This document shows positions 33,898-46,254 of a stretch of DNA of 64,000 bases, in pieces. A program made the position numbers and the translations under genes. The first letter of the stretch is position 1. Every line of letters begins with the position of its first letter. The notes beneath the pieces were generated by a model. It was not told the origin of the DNA. It did not search any database and saw nothing but the letters and a program-made list of their open reading frames with translations. The DNA comes from Membranipora membranacea (lineage: Eukaryota; Bryozoa; Gymnolaemata; Cheilostomatida; Membraniporidae), in contig OU612071.1 of assembly GCA_914767715.1 (NCBI GenBank), positions 13,499,493 to 13,563,492 on the forward strand. Direction: 5' to 3'.

Positions 33898-35255
33898 AAT
33901 CAAGCGTCAATGCCATCTCCATGTTTCCATTTTGGCCCTCAAATCGATGCCACATCGACATATGGAAACATTGTGATTTTGAAATAGAAATTCAATGCAA
34001 AAAAAATGCTGCTATACTGAACTAAGCAAAAGTATTGGAAAAAAATTCATGTAGCAGCAGTGTATTTTTGTCCATTGTAACTTTAATCACATCCATAAAT
34101 TAACAAGTGATTATTATCATCAATACACACAATTACTGGTCAATTAAATTTGATTTTGATTCTGCAAGGTTTTGGTAGCTTTGATCTTAGCCCAGTTAGG
34201 TATTTTTAAATTGGCCTGTCGTATACCATGCTCACTGAGTTGGAACTTTATCGACATAGTGCTGAGGACTAGAAAGTATAAATTTCCTGAAAAAAACTTG
34301 TCAATTTGATGATAATCTAGAGCGGCAGCATTTCACTCAGGATGGCAGCGTTAGAGCTATTGCAACAACTTAGTATCCAATAGTATCCACTACTCTTCGA
34401 CTATGATGTTTTTGAATTTCTTGCTACAAGCTGGTATTACTGGTATGTGGGGGTAGGGTCAGTAGTGCATTCATCGGAAGGGCTTGGAGGCTGACCCTAC
34501 CAATTTTCAATTTTGAAAAACGCCTAAAATATGCATATGAATGTATTCATTAAATTGACAATATTCTTATTTTTAATTACCAAGTGCCACAATCGGAGCA
34601 AATAACTGTTGCCAACGTCACAAGGCAATATTTTCCTCATCCTTGATTTGGGTACACCAATCCACACATATTTAAAATTAAGACCAATAAAACAATGGTC
34701 TGAAACAACAAACTCAAGCAATTATACTTGAGTCTACAATTGCAAACAATTTGATATGGTCTTCTACTATAATATAGCTAGTCTACAGGAGCGAACTCTC
34801 ACTGTAGGAGCCATTTAAATTTCTCAGAGCTGACAAAAACGGGATAATCTCATTTAATTAACTCACCATACTCAGACCATTTAGATTTTATCAAGTAACA
34901 GTACACAGCACACCTTTATGTGTAAATACCTAGAGATAATAATCAGCCTTAACTACATTGTTCCTTCGGGGATTAGGCATCAAAACCATTGTAAATTTAA
35001 TGTAAATTATACTATTTCAAGGAGCAGGAGACACCTATCTTTGTTTAGGTGAACAAACTCAGAGTAGTTCTCACAAGAGGTCTCAATAACAATAACAAAC
35101 CCAGGTGAAATCATCAAGTAGGGTTTATGGTTATGGTTGATCTATCACATTTAGTTAGGTTCCATTGGGTGATAACTGGTCGATAATGTGTCAACTTTTG
35201 GCCTATTTGAAGCGCACTACACAGTACACAAACATGTAAAAACTACATAATTAAG
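33898..35255. other. No gene seen
   Basis: A possible endonuclease-like scrap on the minus strand at 34600-34715 (FVVSDHCFIGLNFK) is too short to assign. Otherwise nothing recognised. Confidence 0.35.
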
Positions 35256-35261
35256 CAGGGC

Positions 35262-35490
35262 TGTGGTTTAAAAAAAAATATAGGGAGGCAAATATCCGAG
35301 GCGAGTGCGAATCATCACCAAGAAAGTTGTTGTAAGCTGCTTCTCAGACAATTTGAGGCATATAATTAGCAAATGGTGATCTCCGAGGAGCTGATTCTGA
35401 CATGGAATAACCAATCATAGTGTTTTTGGGCCACTGTATCTAGTTATCTGGGGGAGGCAGTGCCTCCCTGCCTCCCTGAGAACTACTAGA
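35262..35490 (-). mobile_element. hAT-type MITE family 2, remnant
   Basis: Shares gcgaatcatcaccaag, gtaagctgcttctcag, attagcaaatggt and gggggaggcagtgcctccct with copies at 36988-37205 (opposite sense), 45230-45425, 48005-48325 and 51600-51815. Ends are eroded; no TSD read. Confidence 0.7.
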
Positions 35491-36987
35491 CTTACCTGTT
35501 TTGTTTCTAGTCATGCTTGTACTTGTATTTTCACCTGCTCTTATCCCCTTAGTCAGATCCAAACTATAAAAGTTAATCAAAGAGGAGATCACTTGCGCAA
35601 TTATGTGTAATGTGTCTATGTTACAGGTCATGGTCTTATAACCAATACAAAAAAAGACCAAAAACCTAACTGATAGTTGCATATTGTGTATCTAATATGT
35701 TGGCTCCCATTGGCTGTCCCTTAGCCACTGTGATGGCCAATCAGAGCCAACACATAAGATAGCTGCACCAATGCCAGGTTGAATGTTAAACTGAATCCGG
35801 TTCCAAATTCACGATACATCTGTACTTTTAATAAAATATCATCTGATCTGGTAAAGGCTGTCTCAATCCAACCCGACCATTCATCAGGGCCGACAAGGGA
35901 CAGTAGTTATATCAAATGATCGGAGAGATAAAACTTACTTCTTGTTAATTGTAATAAGGGCTTCGAATTATTTGCATTATTTAGAAGATTAACGCGATTA
36001 TCGCAATAGTTAGGATAATAAGATTAATCTTTGTAATCTTACTTTGATCTTACACTGGCTTACGATAGAAACACATTGAAAGTATAGTTGAAAGTAAACA
36101 ATCAGTTGACTGAATGCAAGAAGTACCTTATTCAATCGCATAACAAAGAAACATGAAAGGGATCAAGATAAGTCAAACCGTTCTAAATTTCCATCAGTCA
36201 TCCAACTAATGCAGAAAATGTAATGGTATTTTGGCTGAGCTGGTCATGCAAGCCACTCATCAAAGTTCTTTGGTTCATCAGCTAAATTTTGTTTACTATT
36301 GGAGTTTCATAGTAATGAACTAGTTTTATTCAAGCTTACTTCCTGACTGAGAAAACAAAAGGAATGATATGTCCAGTATATTGGAAAGTTATTTTGTCAA
36401 ATATAATAGAAATACAATAGGAAGAAATGCCACACAACTTCAGGGGAATGTATAAGGTAAGTTTAGTGATTGAGTTGTGTTTGATGTATGGTTTTAAGGA
36501 TTCTGCAGTATAGGTTTTTGGTGGTTGATTTCTTAATGGACATGAATGAAGCTGAGCAAAATACACTAGGCTTATCATTTTTAACTCTTCCTTGGTCTAA
36601 CATCAATCAAGGAGTGGTTACTTTATAGTTAGACAAGACTACAAATATAAAATAACTAGATAGTAGATGGGAAGATTAAAAGTAAGAGTTATCGCAGATT
36701 AACTGGACAAGTGAAGATTAGGATTAAGATCAATTTTCTTGCACAGCCCTAATTGTAATAAGTATGAACCTAATTATTCTTCTTGCCATTGTGCCATCCA
36801 CCACAGATGGTAACTGTAAATTGCTGAACAGGCTGAACATGCTGAACAGCTGAACAGAATATCTCAGACTACTATTTATGCGCAAGCCTGGACAACTCCT
36901 TATATTCTGCTGGATACTTATTTTAAGTTTGCAATTGCCTTTGTTTCTTTCTATTATTTTATCCACAGTAGGTTTTTGGGTATTACA

Positions 36988-37205
36988 GGCCCGTAGTTCT
37001 GGGGGAGGCAGGGAGGCACTGCCTCCCCTAGAAAGCTAAATAAAGCGGCCTAAAACACTATTATTGAATGATCCATGTCAGAATCAGCTCCTCAAGGATT
37101 TCCATTTGCTAATGGGGAAGAGCTTACAGCACCCCTCCGGCTGGTAATGCTTCGGACGCGCCTCTGACTTTTGCCTCCCTACCGGTTTTTCTATACTACG
37201 GCCCT
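36988..37205. mobile_element. hAT-type MITE family 2, intact copy nested in a Mutator-like element
   Basis: Ends GGCCCGTAGT and ACTACGGCCCT with perfect 8-bp TSD gtattaca (36980-36987 and 37206-37213). Removing it rejoins sequence homologous to the other Mutator-like copy (ttggcattacacgac-like). No ORF. Confidence 0.85.
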
Positions 37206-37332
37206 GTATTACACTTAGTGAATGGATGGAAGCTTGTCAAGACTGTCTAGGAATTGCATTGTGCTGAATAATATTTCTGGTTTCCTAAAATTGTCATATT
37301 TGGTAGATTAATAGCTTCATTTGCTTGCCCTC

Positions 37333-37400
37333 ATTGATATGAATTTATGGATCAGTGGTAAAACACATAGCTTGGCTATTTGTGAAGATATGCCATCAGC
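37333..37400 (+). pseudogene. Exon-like fragment inside a Mutator-like element
   Basis: tatgaatttatggatcagtg and acatagcttggctatttgtg resemble tatgaattcattgatcagtg and acatagcgtggctatttatg at 41188-41232, roughly 80-85% over about 55 bases by eye. It may be a captured gene fragment, as in Pack-MULEs, or the element may have been inserted near a relic. Confidence 0.45.
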
Positions 37401-38157
37401 ATAAGGCTTAGTGTCAGGATATAAATGAAGTTAAAAATCTTGCGGCTTATACATTACGCATGATTGAGGCTCCAGTAACAACCTCAGGCAAGCGCTGCTT
37501 GACCAAAGTTTAAGAGGGTCAGCTATAACAGATTCTGAACTTGTGGACATTACTAAAGATGAGAATTGCTGTTCAGCAACAATACATGAAAAGCCATACG
37601 CCTGCTCAGGGTTAGATATGTACATGTAATAATATATATCAGTTATTGCTCTAAAACAGATATATTACGTGCCAGCAGGAACTTAGTGACTCATTATTCT
37701 CACTAAATCATTTGGCTAGGAGGAATGCGTTCGAGAGGTTATAGCCAGCCACAGAAAATAATACAAAAAAGAATTCTAGACTGAGAAATTCTGTTCAGCT
37801 GTTCAGTCTGTTCAGCCGTTTCAGCAATTCACAGTTACCGCACCAAAGATGGTGTTGATTTTAATGGTGATGGAAACTCACCTTGCAGTTTTACTGAAAG
37901 TTGCTGATAAAATTAACAACTGAATAACCCGAAGATATCTTCTTTGTTCAATCATGTCTCAAAACACACTGTAGGCAAGAGTCATCAGATGAATCACAGT
38001 GAGTTACATTAATGGAGTGTTAGTGTTGACATCTTTCAACTGAGTCAAAAGAATAATTAGATTATTACTAGCACTATGTACGTTGTGAGCTACTTGCCAG
38101 ATGAACGTAACGACCCTTGTACACACATGGTTAATTGTTTGACTTTGAGTTAGGCTA

Positions 38158-38396
38158 CTCACAAAGCCAGTGCGTTGGCGCTGATATGATTTGCTGTTGG
38201 GTAGGGAAGAGAGCCAATGCCAGGTCACAGAGAGCACCTTTTGAGATAAAGCGAAAGTGAAAATATACTATTTTCACTATTTTCACTATATTCACTATAG
38301 TGTCGTTGGTACTAAGTAAGTACCATCTAACCTTGCATTGGCTATCATCCCACCAACCAGCCAATCAGAGCCATCGCGTCAGCTACTGCCAACAGT
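38158..38396. mobile_element. Foldback MITE (ccaatcagagcc family), copy 1
   Basis: Left arm gcgttggcgctgat...gagagccaatgccaggt and right arm accttgcattggctatcat...ccaatcagagccatcgc are inverted relatives. The centre is AT-rich (ttttcactattttcactata). A related copy lies at 62332-62520, and short fragments occur at 35703-35750 and 52755-52775. Confidence 0.7.
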
Positions 38397-39420
38397 GCCT
38401 TGATGGTGAAAAAATTATAATTTTTAATTGTTTCATTTTTTCCATAATACATTATACCAAAATTCTGACATAAAAATATGACAAAAGCAACAATCACATT
38501 TCACACACCCTGGCATGCTGAGCCCATTAGCATGTGTATCTTTTATCATCAGAGTCAATTCATTATATGAACCTCATATTTACCAAATCTCAACATCAAT
38601 ATCCCATATCTGATCATTGAGTGGGAATCCAAGACAAGATCGGTATGCATACAAAGCCCTTTGTTACATGTCAATGAAATGCAACCGATGCAATGGCAGC
38701 ATTCATTGATGTGCCAAAAGCGTTTTACAGAATGGACCCAGATATCACACTGATCACGTGATATATGATCGATATTATCGAATGATAGAGAATGAATTGA
38801 TTCACTTAGCGTGAGTACCATCACAAGGAATCAGGTGTGACTGCCCGAGTTCAATTTTATTCATAAGGGGCGGATACGCGTTAGGTTCTCATACTAAATT
38901 TAAAGTTAGTTAGATAAACATAACAAAAACAAAAGAAACAATATTGCGTAAAAGTCTAAGTAGATTTAATATGACACCTCAGGAGTAAATGAGAGCCTAC
39001 ATCGCATTGGAAAACCCTGCAAACAGACCGACAGACAAAACTCCAGTCGACAGATCAAAGGTCCAACCCACTAACCACTAGCCTGACCTGATGAGTTTAG
39101 TTTTAAATGACAATGAAATGACAAGTGCAAGCTCACCATTCAGTGAGAATACTTGTTGGTCGGATTAAGCATGACATAGATCATCCACTTTTAATCCCCA
39201 AAGACAGCATCTTAATCTGCTGCCTGTATATCCATGATGTGTTAACTTTAGGGATACAAATTTAATTTAGCTTAAGGAGACACAGTTGAATGTTATGGTA
39301 AAAAAATTGATCAATCTCTGCCTGCCTAAGAATAGGAGAAAATCACAGATTAGCAAGCATTAAAAATGTTCAGTAAAAGTGGCCTCAGTTAATTTTGTGG
39401 TAAATGAGGGACGGTATGTT

Positions 39421-40290
39421 CATAGGCGTATTTAACTATCTCGAACTCTCGAATGTTAGAGGCAAGGATGGTTAGAGTGTTGGGAAAAATGTTCCACCCT
39501 CGAATCAAGTAATGAGGAATTGTCTTCTTTTTCTGTTATTATTATTAGTTGTCCTCTCTTTGTCACTGGACATAAAAGTAAAATTTTGATATGAAACCAG
39601 TAGACTTTTTGTTGTCTATTGACATTCCCAAAGTCATCTTAATTAATACTTTGGGATGCAACGAAGTTACAGGAAAATACAGATAGAGCAAATCTTTTCT
39701 CCCTAAAAACTTCCTCATGCTACCCTAATGCTACCCAAATCTCTGGAGTATTGCTCTGTATATATTGTTACCCAGAAAGTCCCTTGACTTTTATCCCTCC
39801 AATCCTCTCATCAATATGCATATTTAGCAACAAAGCAAAGCAAGCACACCTGTCTGTTTTTGTTTTTTTTTCATCATCATCATCATGATCATCATTTCAT
39901 TATTGATGATGATGGTTGGTGGTTGATTGATTGCTTGTTGTTGATTCATTGATTTTATTGTTGTGTTGATTGATTGAGACTGTCAACAGAACCCCACAGA
40001 ACCACCACTTGGCCATCATAGTCATAGCTATCAATCATGGTCACAACACAGCCTCAGAGTCAGACCCACTGCAGTCATCATGGGCACCTGCTGGATCAGA
40101 CATACTACACAACATATTGCAAAAGTTAATATGTTGTCAAATGTTAATATTCTCTACTCTAACAATTTGTTAGAGACTCTTACAAATTTGTTAGAGTCTC
40201 TAACAGATGCTTGTCTCCTGAACAATTTTTTTCCGCTGCGCGGGGCTTTTTTTGTTAGAGAGTCGACCAGACAGATTAAATACGCCTATG
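39421..40290. mobile_element. hAT-type non-autonomous element, 870 bp
   Basis: Perfect 15-bp TIRs CATAGGCGTATTTAA / TTAAATACGCCTATG and perfect 8-bp TSD ggtatgtt (39413-39420 and 40291-40298). The interior has cat/tga simple repeats (39872-39915) and a foldback tgttagagactct / agagtctctaaca near 40170-40205. No transposase ORF. Confidence 0.92.
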
Positions 40291-40741
40291 GGTATGTTGA
40301 TAACCTTTGAATCTTCTAACTGGGTTAGCTTCTGATACCAGAAACAGGCATCACTATGAATTGAATAGAGATGATGATTGGCTCTTCATTCATCCAGGTG
40401 CAACATTTAGTAACTCATCAATGTCAATACATACATCATCTAATATTTTTAGTTACATAATATTGAGAGTGAATGAAAAAGACTGATAATTATGTAACTT
40501 GATGGCAAAAGTTTACAATTTATGAAAACGCCGCCGGGTTAGTTTTGATCAGGTTAAAGGTGGATCATTGTGTGGGATGCTTTTTAGTTACTAGGATGCA
40601 TCACATTAGGGGCAGCCGGACCTCTGTTTTTTTCCTAAACAGTTTGTCAGGTGCTGCAACCCACTCTCCATGGTAATAATGTGACCGGTTCGGCAATTGA
40701 ACGTTGAAATCCTAAAAATATAAATTTGTCCTTTCTCTTAC

Positions 40742-40874
40742 TTTTCACAGGCTTTGATATGATAGGTTATATTGTAACATCTTACTTTTGGATCATTGGC
40801 CTGTTCAATAACTGCATTTTCCAATTTATGCATCATGTAGTACAAGGGCAGTGTCTGAGATATCATTACCGACC
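40742..40874 (-). CDS. Paralogous exon of the 8.5-17.3 kb gene family
   Basis: Minus strand: strong acceptor gatgtctgttgcag and donor gtaaga enclose 133 bases open in one frame, SVMISQTLPLYYMMHKLENA then VIEQANDPKVRCYNITYHIK and ACEK. VIEQAN and KVRC match the exon at 15926-16133. It has one N-glycosylation sequon (NIT) and two cysteines, fitting an extracellular part. No neighbouring exons were joined with confidence, so it may be part of a second gene or a relic. Confidence 0.45.
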
Positions 40875-41114
40875 CTGCAACAGACATCCATCTATTACTT
40901 GTCTAAGATAAATCAGTTTTCAGTATTCAGCCGAACGGTCTATGGCTTCCATTTTTCTTCTTTTATTATTTTTATTTCTTTGCTTGCACTGGCACATTTG
41001 GAAGAACCACATTTTAATGATGAAGATCGATGTCCATAAGAGAAGACAACTCCTCAACGTTCTGCCAATCGTCAACATGCAAGACAATATGCCTATACAA
41101 TATATATAATTTAG

Positions 41115-41245
41115 GCAAACAAGTATCAACTACTTTAGAAATCAGTGCAGCAACGCTGTTTACATTAGGAGCCTGTTGTATTGGTATGAATTCATTGATC
41201 AGTGGTTTAATACATAGCGTGGCTATTTATGGAGATGAGAATTAA
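41115..41245 (+). CDS. Possible last exon of a small membrane protein (relative of 17863-17964)
   Basis: An acceptor (tatataatttag) precedes 131 bases open to TAA: KQVSTTLEISAATLFTLGAC then CIGMNSLISGLIHSVAIYGD. A single hydrophobic helix near the C-terminus, preceded by a short polar KQ...LE segment, resembles the end of the 17.7 kb plus-strand gene in plan. It lies just upstream of the minus-strand paralogous exon 40742-40874, repeating the 16-18 kb arrangement. Family unknown; ninjurin-like only by shape. Confidence 0.35.
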
Positions 41246-43320
41246 GACCATATACTCAAGCTAGATATCTCACACATATCCTTTATTCTTGTATAATGAG
41301 TATGTAATCTAAGATCCCTCGGGATTTTCTGTTCAAATCAATTTCGGGATCATTCAGTTCTTATCTTCATTACAAACAGCATACAGAAAACTTTGTTAAC
41401 CTTATATTTTTGTAACCCAGCAAGCAGAAATTATATTCGACAATACATTTTCACCCCTGTCATAAGTTATAATATCCAGATGAATTTGAAAATTTGAAAA
41501 GCTGCCAAAAGCTGCCAAAAGTGTTCCCTAATAACATATTGACAAAAATAAGTCACATACCATGTAGTTGTGTTGAAGCATGTGAATTGACAAAGGCAAA
41601 ACACTATACTATAGATTTTAATTTCCCATTAGGAAATGAATTCTCCCAATCAAAATGGCGCATTAACATATAACAAACAAATGTCAACTTTTTATATTTC
41701 CTAGTCCTTTATTTTGCCTTTGAATTGTCATAAGATACTACATACACATTTATGGATTTACATTCACTATAGCAGTTTTTACTGGGTCGCTAGGTTTACC
41801 CGAAGCTACTGTTGGAGGTTGAATTTTACTGATGGATGGATCGATGAAAGTTATTTTGGGGTTATATTTTCAGTTTATTTGTGTCCAACTTCCACTGGTT
41901 ACTATCGAATAGAGTAATATGAAATAAATATCATGATAAATGATATTTGAATACACACAAGAAGTTAATTTGATAAGATTTGATAACTGTAACACAAAGA
42001 TTGAGCCAGACATATTTGTTTGACATGTGCACAATTGATCATCAACTGTGAGTTAACAAGGTATAAAATAAATGATAAAAATAACGAACCTTTTGCTCTC
42101 TAATAGTAGCTTGTTTGTTTCTGTTCCATAAAAAACCTGCTTACTGAGCAGATAATTTATTACAGTACAAATTATGTGTATTATATTATATTTTAGGACA
42201 AATTATGCAAGCTCATCCTACTCTGATGGCTGCAATAAATCTACTGACCAGGACTACCAGTGTTCCTTTCAAATGTATCCCTTGCTTACCATGTCCCAAC
42301 TCAGTCAATAGGGTGTCATCGCTAGTTTAGGACCAACCCCTAGGTGCAGGACCCAAAAATGATTCAGCGGCCTGATTCATCTCATCGCAAATATCCGGCT
42401 TAATACAGCGCTGTCAAAACATGTTATTGTTAGTTTGGCCAGTGCAATGAATCATTATCGTGGTAACAGCTTGCTAAATTTTAGTTTTATTGACATAATG
42501 ATGATTAAAATGGTACATGATGATTAAAAATGGTACAAACATGCTTTATGCTCAGTTTGCATGTTTTTGTTAGGATTATGATTAAGATAGTTATAAAATA
42601 GGATTGGTGCTTCTCAGTAAATTAAATAAATGATGATACCTGTTAATAATTGTCCGCTACATTTACAATACATTAAATTCATTCCCTTAATGAAAACTTG
42701 AGAATGAGATACATTACATTTGAAGTGATCTGAATTCGAAGAATGAATAGAGGTGACATTATACAATTAATTGGATTTCCTGCTTGAATGTTGAATAAAT
42801 TTGTGCATTTTTATGACTGTGAGGTACTCGTGATAAATCTGGCTATATGGCTCATAATAATACATTGACAACATGTCTCTACAAAACAGATGATCACAAT
42901 CAGGGCATTAAATACACTTATTAGGACAGACAAAATGAGCTTTACAAAAGGTCTAACAATTTCTGTCACAAACATTGTGAACTGAAAAACACTACGTTAA
43001 TAGATATAATATTGATTTGACACAATGTTGACTTTTTTGCGGCACTGATATAGAAACTCATTTGTCAAAATTGTTTCCACATTGTTAGAGACGTAGGCGA
43101 ATTACTTTTTGCAAACTCATCACATCAAAATTGAGTTCAGACTCAGCTTTCCAATATAACTCATTATGATGTTCCAATATTTGATATTCCGTTTATCAAA
43201 AGGTTCTGATGCTCACCCAAAATCGTAACAGATGATGTATATTCTCTTTGTGCTGCCTCAAATACCAGGACATCCCTTCCAGCCTGTCAGCCAGTTGTAT
43301 AGGTAAAAGTTGTGGTCAGA
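41246..43320. other. No gene seen
   Basis: AT-rich, no recognised repeats or consistent exons. Confidence 0.4.
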
Positions 43321-43328
43321 TTCATTAG

Positions 43329-43452
43329 CATGTGATCCAGGTGATCCAGGTGATCCAGGTGATCCAGGTGATCCAGGTGATCCAGGTCAGGTAATCCAGG
43401 TGATCCAGGTGATCCAGGTGATCCAGGTGATCCAGGTGATCCAGGTGATCCG
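43329..43452. repeat. 9-bp minisatellite (gtgatccag)n
   Basis: About 13 units with one 6-base irregularity near 43386-43391 (tcaggtaatc). The period is a multiple of three, so open frames arise in all phases (GSP or HLD repeats on the minus strand). I do not regard those as genes. Confidence 0.95.
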
Positions 43453-43459
43453 AAGCTAG

Positions 43460-45225
43460 ATCCACGACATTCAGTCTGCACTAGGCATGTTATAGCACAA
43501 CTAATAATATATATGCTGAGTATTGACTGTTGCGGTATGTTGTCAACCCCAATAACCTCAACCACTGTTGCCATGTTGTGCGCAATGGGAGAGTTGTGGC
43601 TAAAAAGGATCAAGGCCATATAACCTAGCCTCATCATGTTCATTCCTTGAAAGGAGTCTCAAAATATGAGTAAGCAGACAAGTCAACCTGGAGACAGGCT
43701 ATGTGGTAAAAGCTCTCATTTTGATGCTTTCTGCATCGATTTGTGTATCTATGTTAATGTGTGTGGGGTCAACAAGTTATTCTTAATTTTCTTTAATTAT
43801 AAACTTTTAGAAAACCTCAATAAATAAATAAATAAATTCCTTGGTTATTGATTCATCTATAAAATGACATCATAAGTGCAAATAACAAACTATATAATTT
43901 TACACAACTTGTTTATAATTGTCAGATTGTGATGTGTTAATTACATGATTATTTGATCCATCGAAAACCGCATCTTAGTACATCAAATCCAGGAACATAA
44001 ACGAAAGAAAGATTAACGTGTTGCAATATTCTTCTGTGAGATCTTCAGCTCTCCCAGCTTGGATCAGCAGGAGCCAGAGGACTCAACGGGATGGAGGAGC
44101 AGAGGCTGTGAGATACTAACTTCACAGCTTACTCGGGATGAGCCAGGAGCCCCAATATAAAAAGGGGGGCAGAAGCTGAAGAAGCAGAAGAGATATCTAG
44201 TCCTCACAGCTCAGGCTCAGGAGATTTTGGAGGGAGGGAATGAGACAAGGAGATGGCAGCGATTAGTAACAGATAGAGTCAACCACTTTACACCGAAAAC
44301 TCATTTATATTTTTGGATTGTAACATTTAAAGGCTCATCACATCTTATATTTTAATTAAATTCTGTTGATTGAGCAATCACATAGCAAAATCCACACTCC
44401 ATTTTTTGATGAAATTGGGTGTTGCGTACGCATTTTTGTATAAGTTTATTATTATAACAGTCCAATATGAGTCCAAAAGCAATCTCCGCTTTGATGAAAT
44501 TGGGAGTGTTTTAAGTACTAGGTATCATTAAATCACTTTTATCAGTCAGTGATCCCATCTCCGCCTGTTGGGAGGTTCAAAGAGCTCAAAAGTTCTACAA
44601 GCTCGGTTGATTTTCGGTTTTAATGTTGTCCCTCAACCATAGGCTCCAAGTCTGCATTGAAGGCAGTAAGCTTCGAAATGATATCCAATCTAGTATTACA
44701 AGGTTTTTACGAATGATATCTCTCTTCTTTTGTTGAGCATGCCTCATTCCGTTATCTCCTCTGATCTTTTGCTACTGCTTTCTGCAGGGGAGATAAACCA
44801 TTGGAAGACCCTACCATTTTTAAGGGGTATTGTCCTTATATTGCTACTCACATTGTTATGAGAATTCCAAGGCTACAAAAAAAGTATTTTTATACTCACC
44901 AGTACAAAACTGCATAAAAATCTACTCTTCATTACTTTGGTTAGTGGATATTGTGACCGTGGGCATGGGTAGCACTCAATCGAAAGATGATCGTCCCACA
45001 GTTTCTGAATTTATGACCGTTCAAAACAGACATAGGTCATAGGTATAAGCATCAACAGAAATAGGTATATGATAGGGGGGAAGGCTGGGAAGTTTCTTCT
45101 CATTGAATTTTGTATATCTGAAAAATTACCAATTAAGTCTAAAATCACAATTTGGTCACCTGATGGCCTGTTTTCAATATGTGTACATCACTCAGGTTCT
45201 TCTTACGAGGTCAGTGGAGAAAAAT
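43460..45225. other. No gene seen
   Basis: A purine-rich patch (gaagcagaagagatat and similar) lies at 44030-44270. No consistent exons. Confidence 0.35.
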
Positions 45226-45229
45226 CTCT

Positions 45230-45425
45230 ACAGTGTGCCTCCCCTACAAAGCTAGATAAAGTGACCTAAAACATTAAAATTTGATAATCCATGTTAGAAT
45301 TATCTCCTCTGGGATTTCCATTGTCCATTATATGCCCCAAATTGCTTGGGGAAGAGCTTACAGCGCCCCTCCTGGTTATGCTTCAGACTACCCTACCGTG
45401 CTAATTTTTCTAAACTAAGGCCCAA
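45230..45425 (+). mobile_element. hAT-type MITE family 2, remnant
   Basis: Shares gcctcccctacaaagcta, cctaaaacatta, ggaagagcttacagcgcccc and ctaaggccc with the intact copy 36988-37205. The left end is missing. Confidence 0.7.
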
Positions 45426-45641
45426 AACAGTAGTTCATCAATCGTGTTATACAGCTAAACTCACAGTGGCCGTATGCCTAAATGATAGAGCATTAGAAAC
45501 CCTCTAGCCTAAAACAATATTTCAACTGTCTCTCAGGATTGGATACAAGAGGTATACCCCCGAGGGTGCTGGGGGCTGAAATAATCAACCTTGAAAGCTC
45601 CCCCAATTAGATTCATTTGGATATAAGTCATCTGCTCTTTT

Positions 45642-45851
45642 TCAAATCAATAATCTATATGCCCCACTAGTTTTCACATAAACTCTGTCAATATAAACAT
45701 TGTTCAGATTTTGGGTCATATTTGCATCAACAGGAAATGGAGCAGTCTGGAATGAAGTTATATAACGCTGTGACCTCGAAGTTATCTCCTTTTTCCCCAA
45801 GTCACCAATTAACATGCCCCAACCATCAAATAAATTATGGATCACCATTCC
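45642..45851 (-). CDS. Possible terminal exon, minus strand
   Basis: Acceptor ctccgaatacag then 70 codons open to TGA: GMVIHNLFDGWGMLIGDLGK ... FQTAPFPVDANMTQNLNN ... YIDRVYVKTSGAYRLLI. The alternating hydrophobic pattern looks like a beta-strand-rich coding segment. Just upstream on the same strand (about 45875-45900), another frame repeats ASFPVDAKISPN, close to APFPVDANMTQN, so the segment may be tandemly related. No family recognised. Confidence 0.3.
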   Translation of the reverse strand, partial: GMVIHNLFDGWGMLIGDLGKKEITSRSQRYITSFQTAPFPVDANMTQNLNNVYIDRVYVKTSGAYRLLI

Positions 45852-46254
45852 CTGTATTCGGAGAAATTTTAGCATCAACAGGAAATGAAGCATCTGAGAA
45901 AGCTTACTAAATAGCATCAGTCATTAAGACACATATAACAGTGAATATGCAGGTTACAAGTCTACAACTGGATGCCGCGAGGCTGGTGGAGTCTTATTTA
46001 CCGTTAATTTGAGAGTAGGTGTTCCAACAGATTGTAGGCCATCAGCATAACTCTTCAATGTCTCTTCAAAATGAAATCAAAAAATTTTGAACAATATAAT
46101 CAACTTGCAAAACGTGAGATAAGGAGTTGTCCGCTTAATATCAAGGAGAGAGTAACTGTTTATCCAATCCAGATTTTTTTGGATTACTTTATAAAACTAG
46201 ATAACTTTTATAGAGTGTAATTACAGCTTAGTATGAGCAGATGGTAATGATCTT

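Larger units (their letters stand above)
36808..37840. mobile_element. Long-TIR element with 9-bp TSD (Mutator-like), copy 2
   Basis: Same TIRs as 23704-24220 (GGTAACTGTAAATTGCTGAA and its mirror). TSD caccacaga / caccaaaga (36799-36807 and 37841-37849) matches at 8 of 9 bases. It contains a nested hAT-type MITE (36988-37205). About 310 bp (37340-37650) absent from copy 1 includes a stretch resembling the exon at 41183-41245. Confidence 0.87.

Noticed and set aside
40726-40911. Plus-strand frame with GFDMIGYIVTSYFWIIGLFN
   Set aside because: It has an acceptor-like cag, but the minus-strand reading has strong sites at both ends and a conserved motif with 15926-16133; the plus frame is not kept in the other copy.
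43287-43643. Minus-strand 118-codon frame with GSP and HLD repeats (collagen-like look)
   Set aside because: It is produced by a 9-bp minisatellite whose period is a multiple of three; there are no splice sites or domain outside the repeat.
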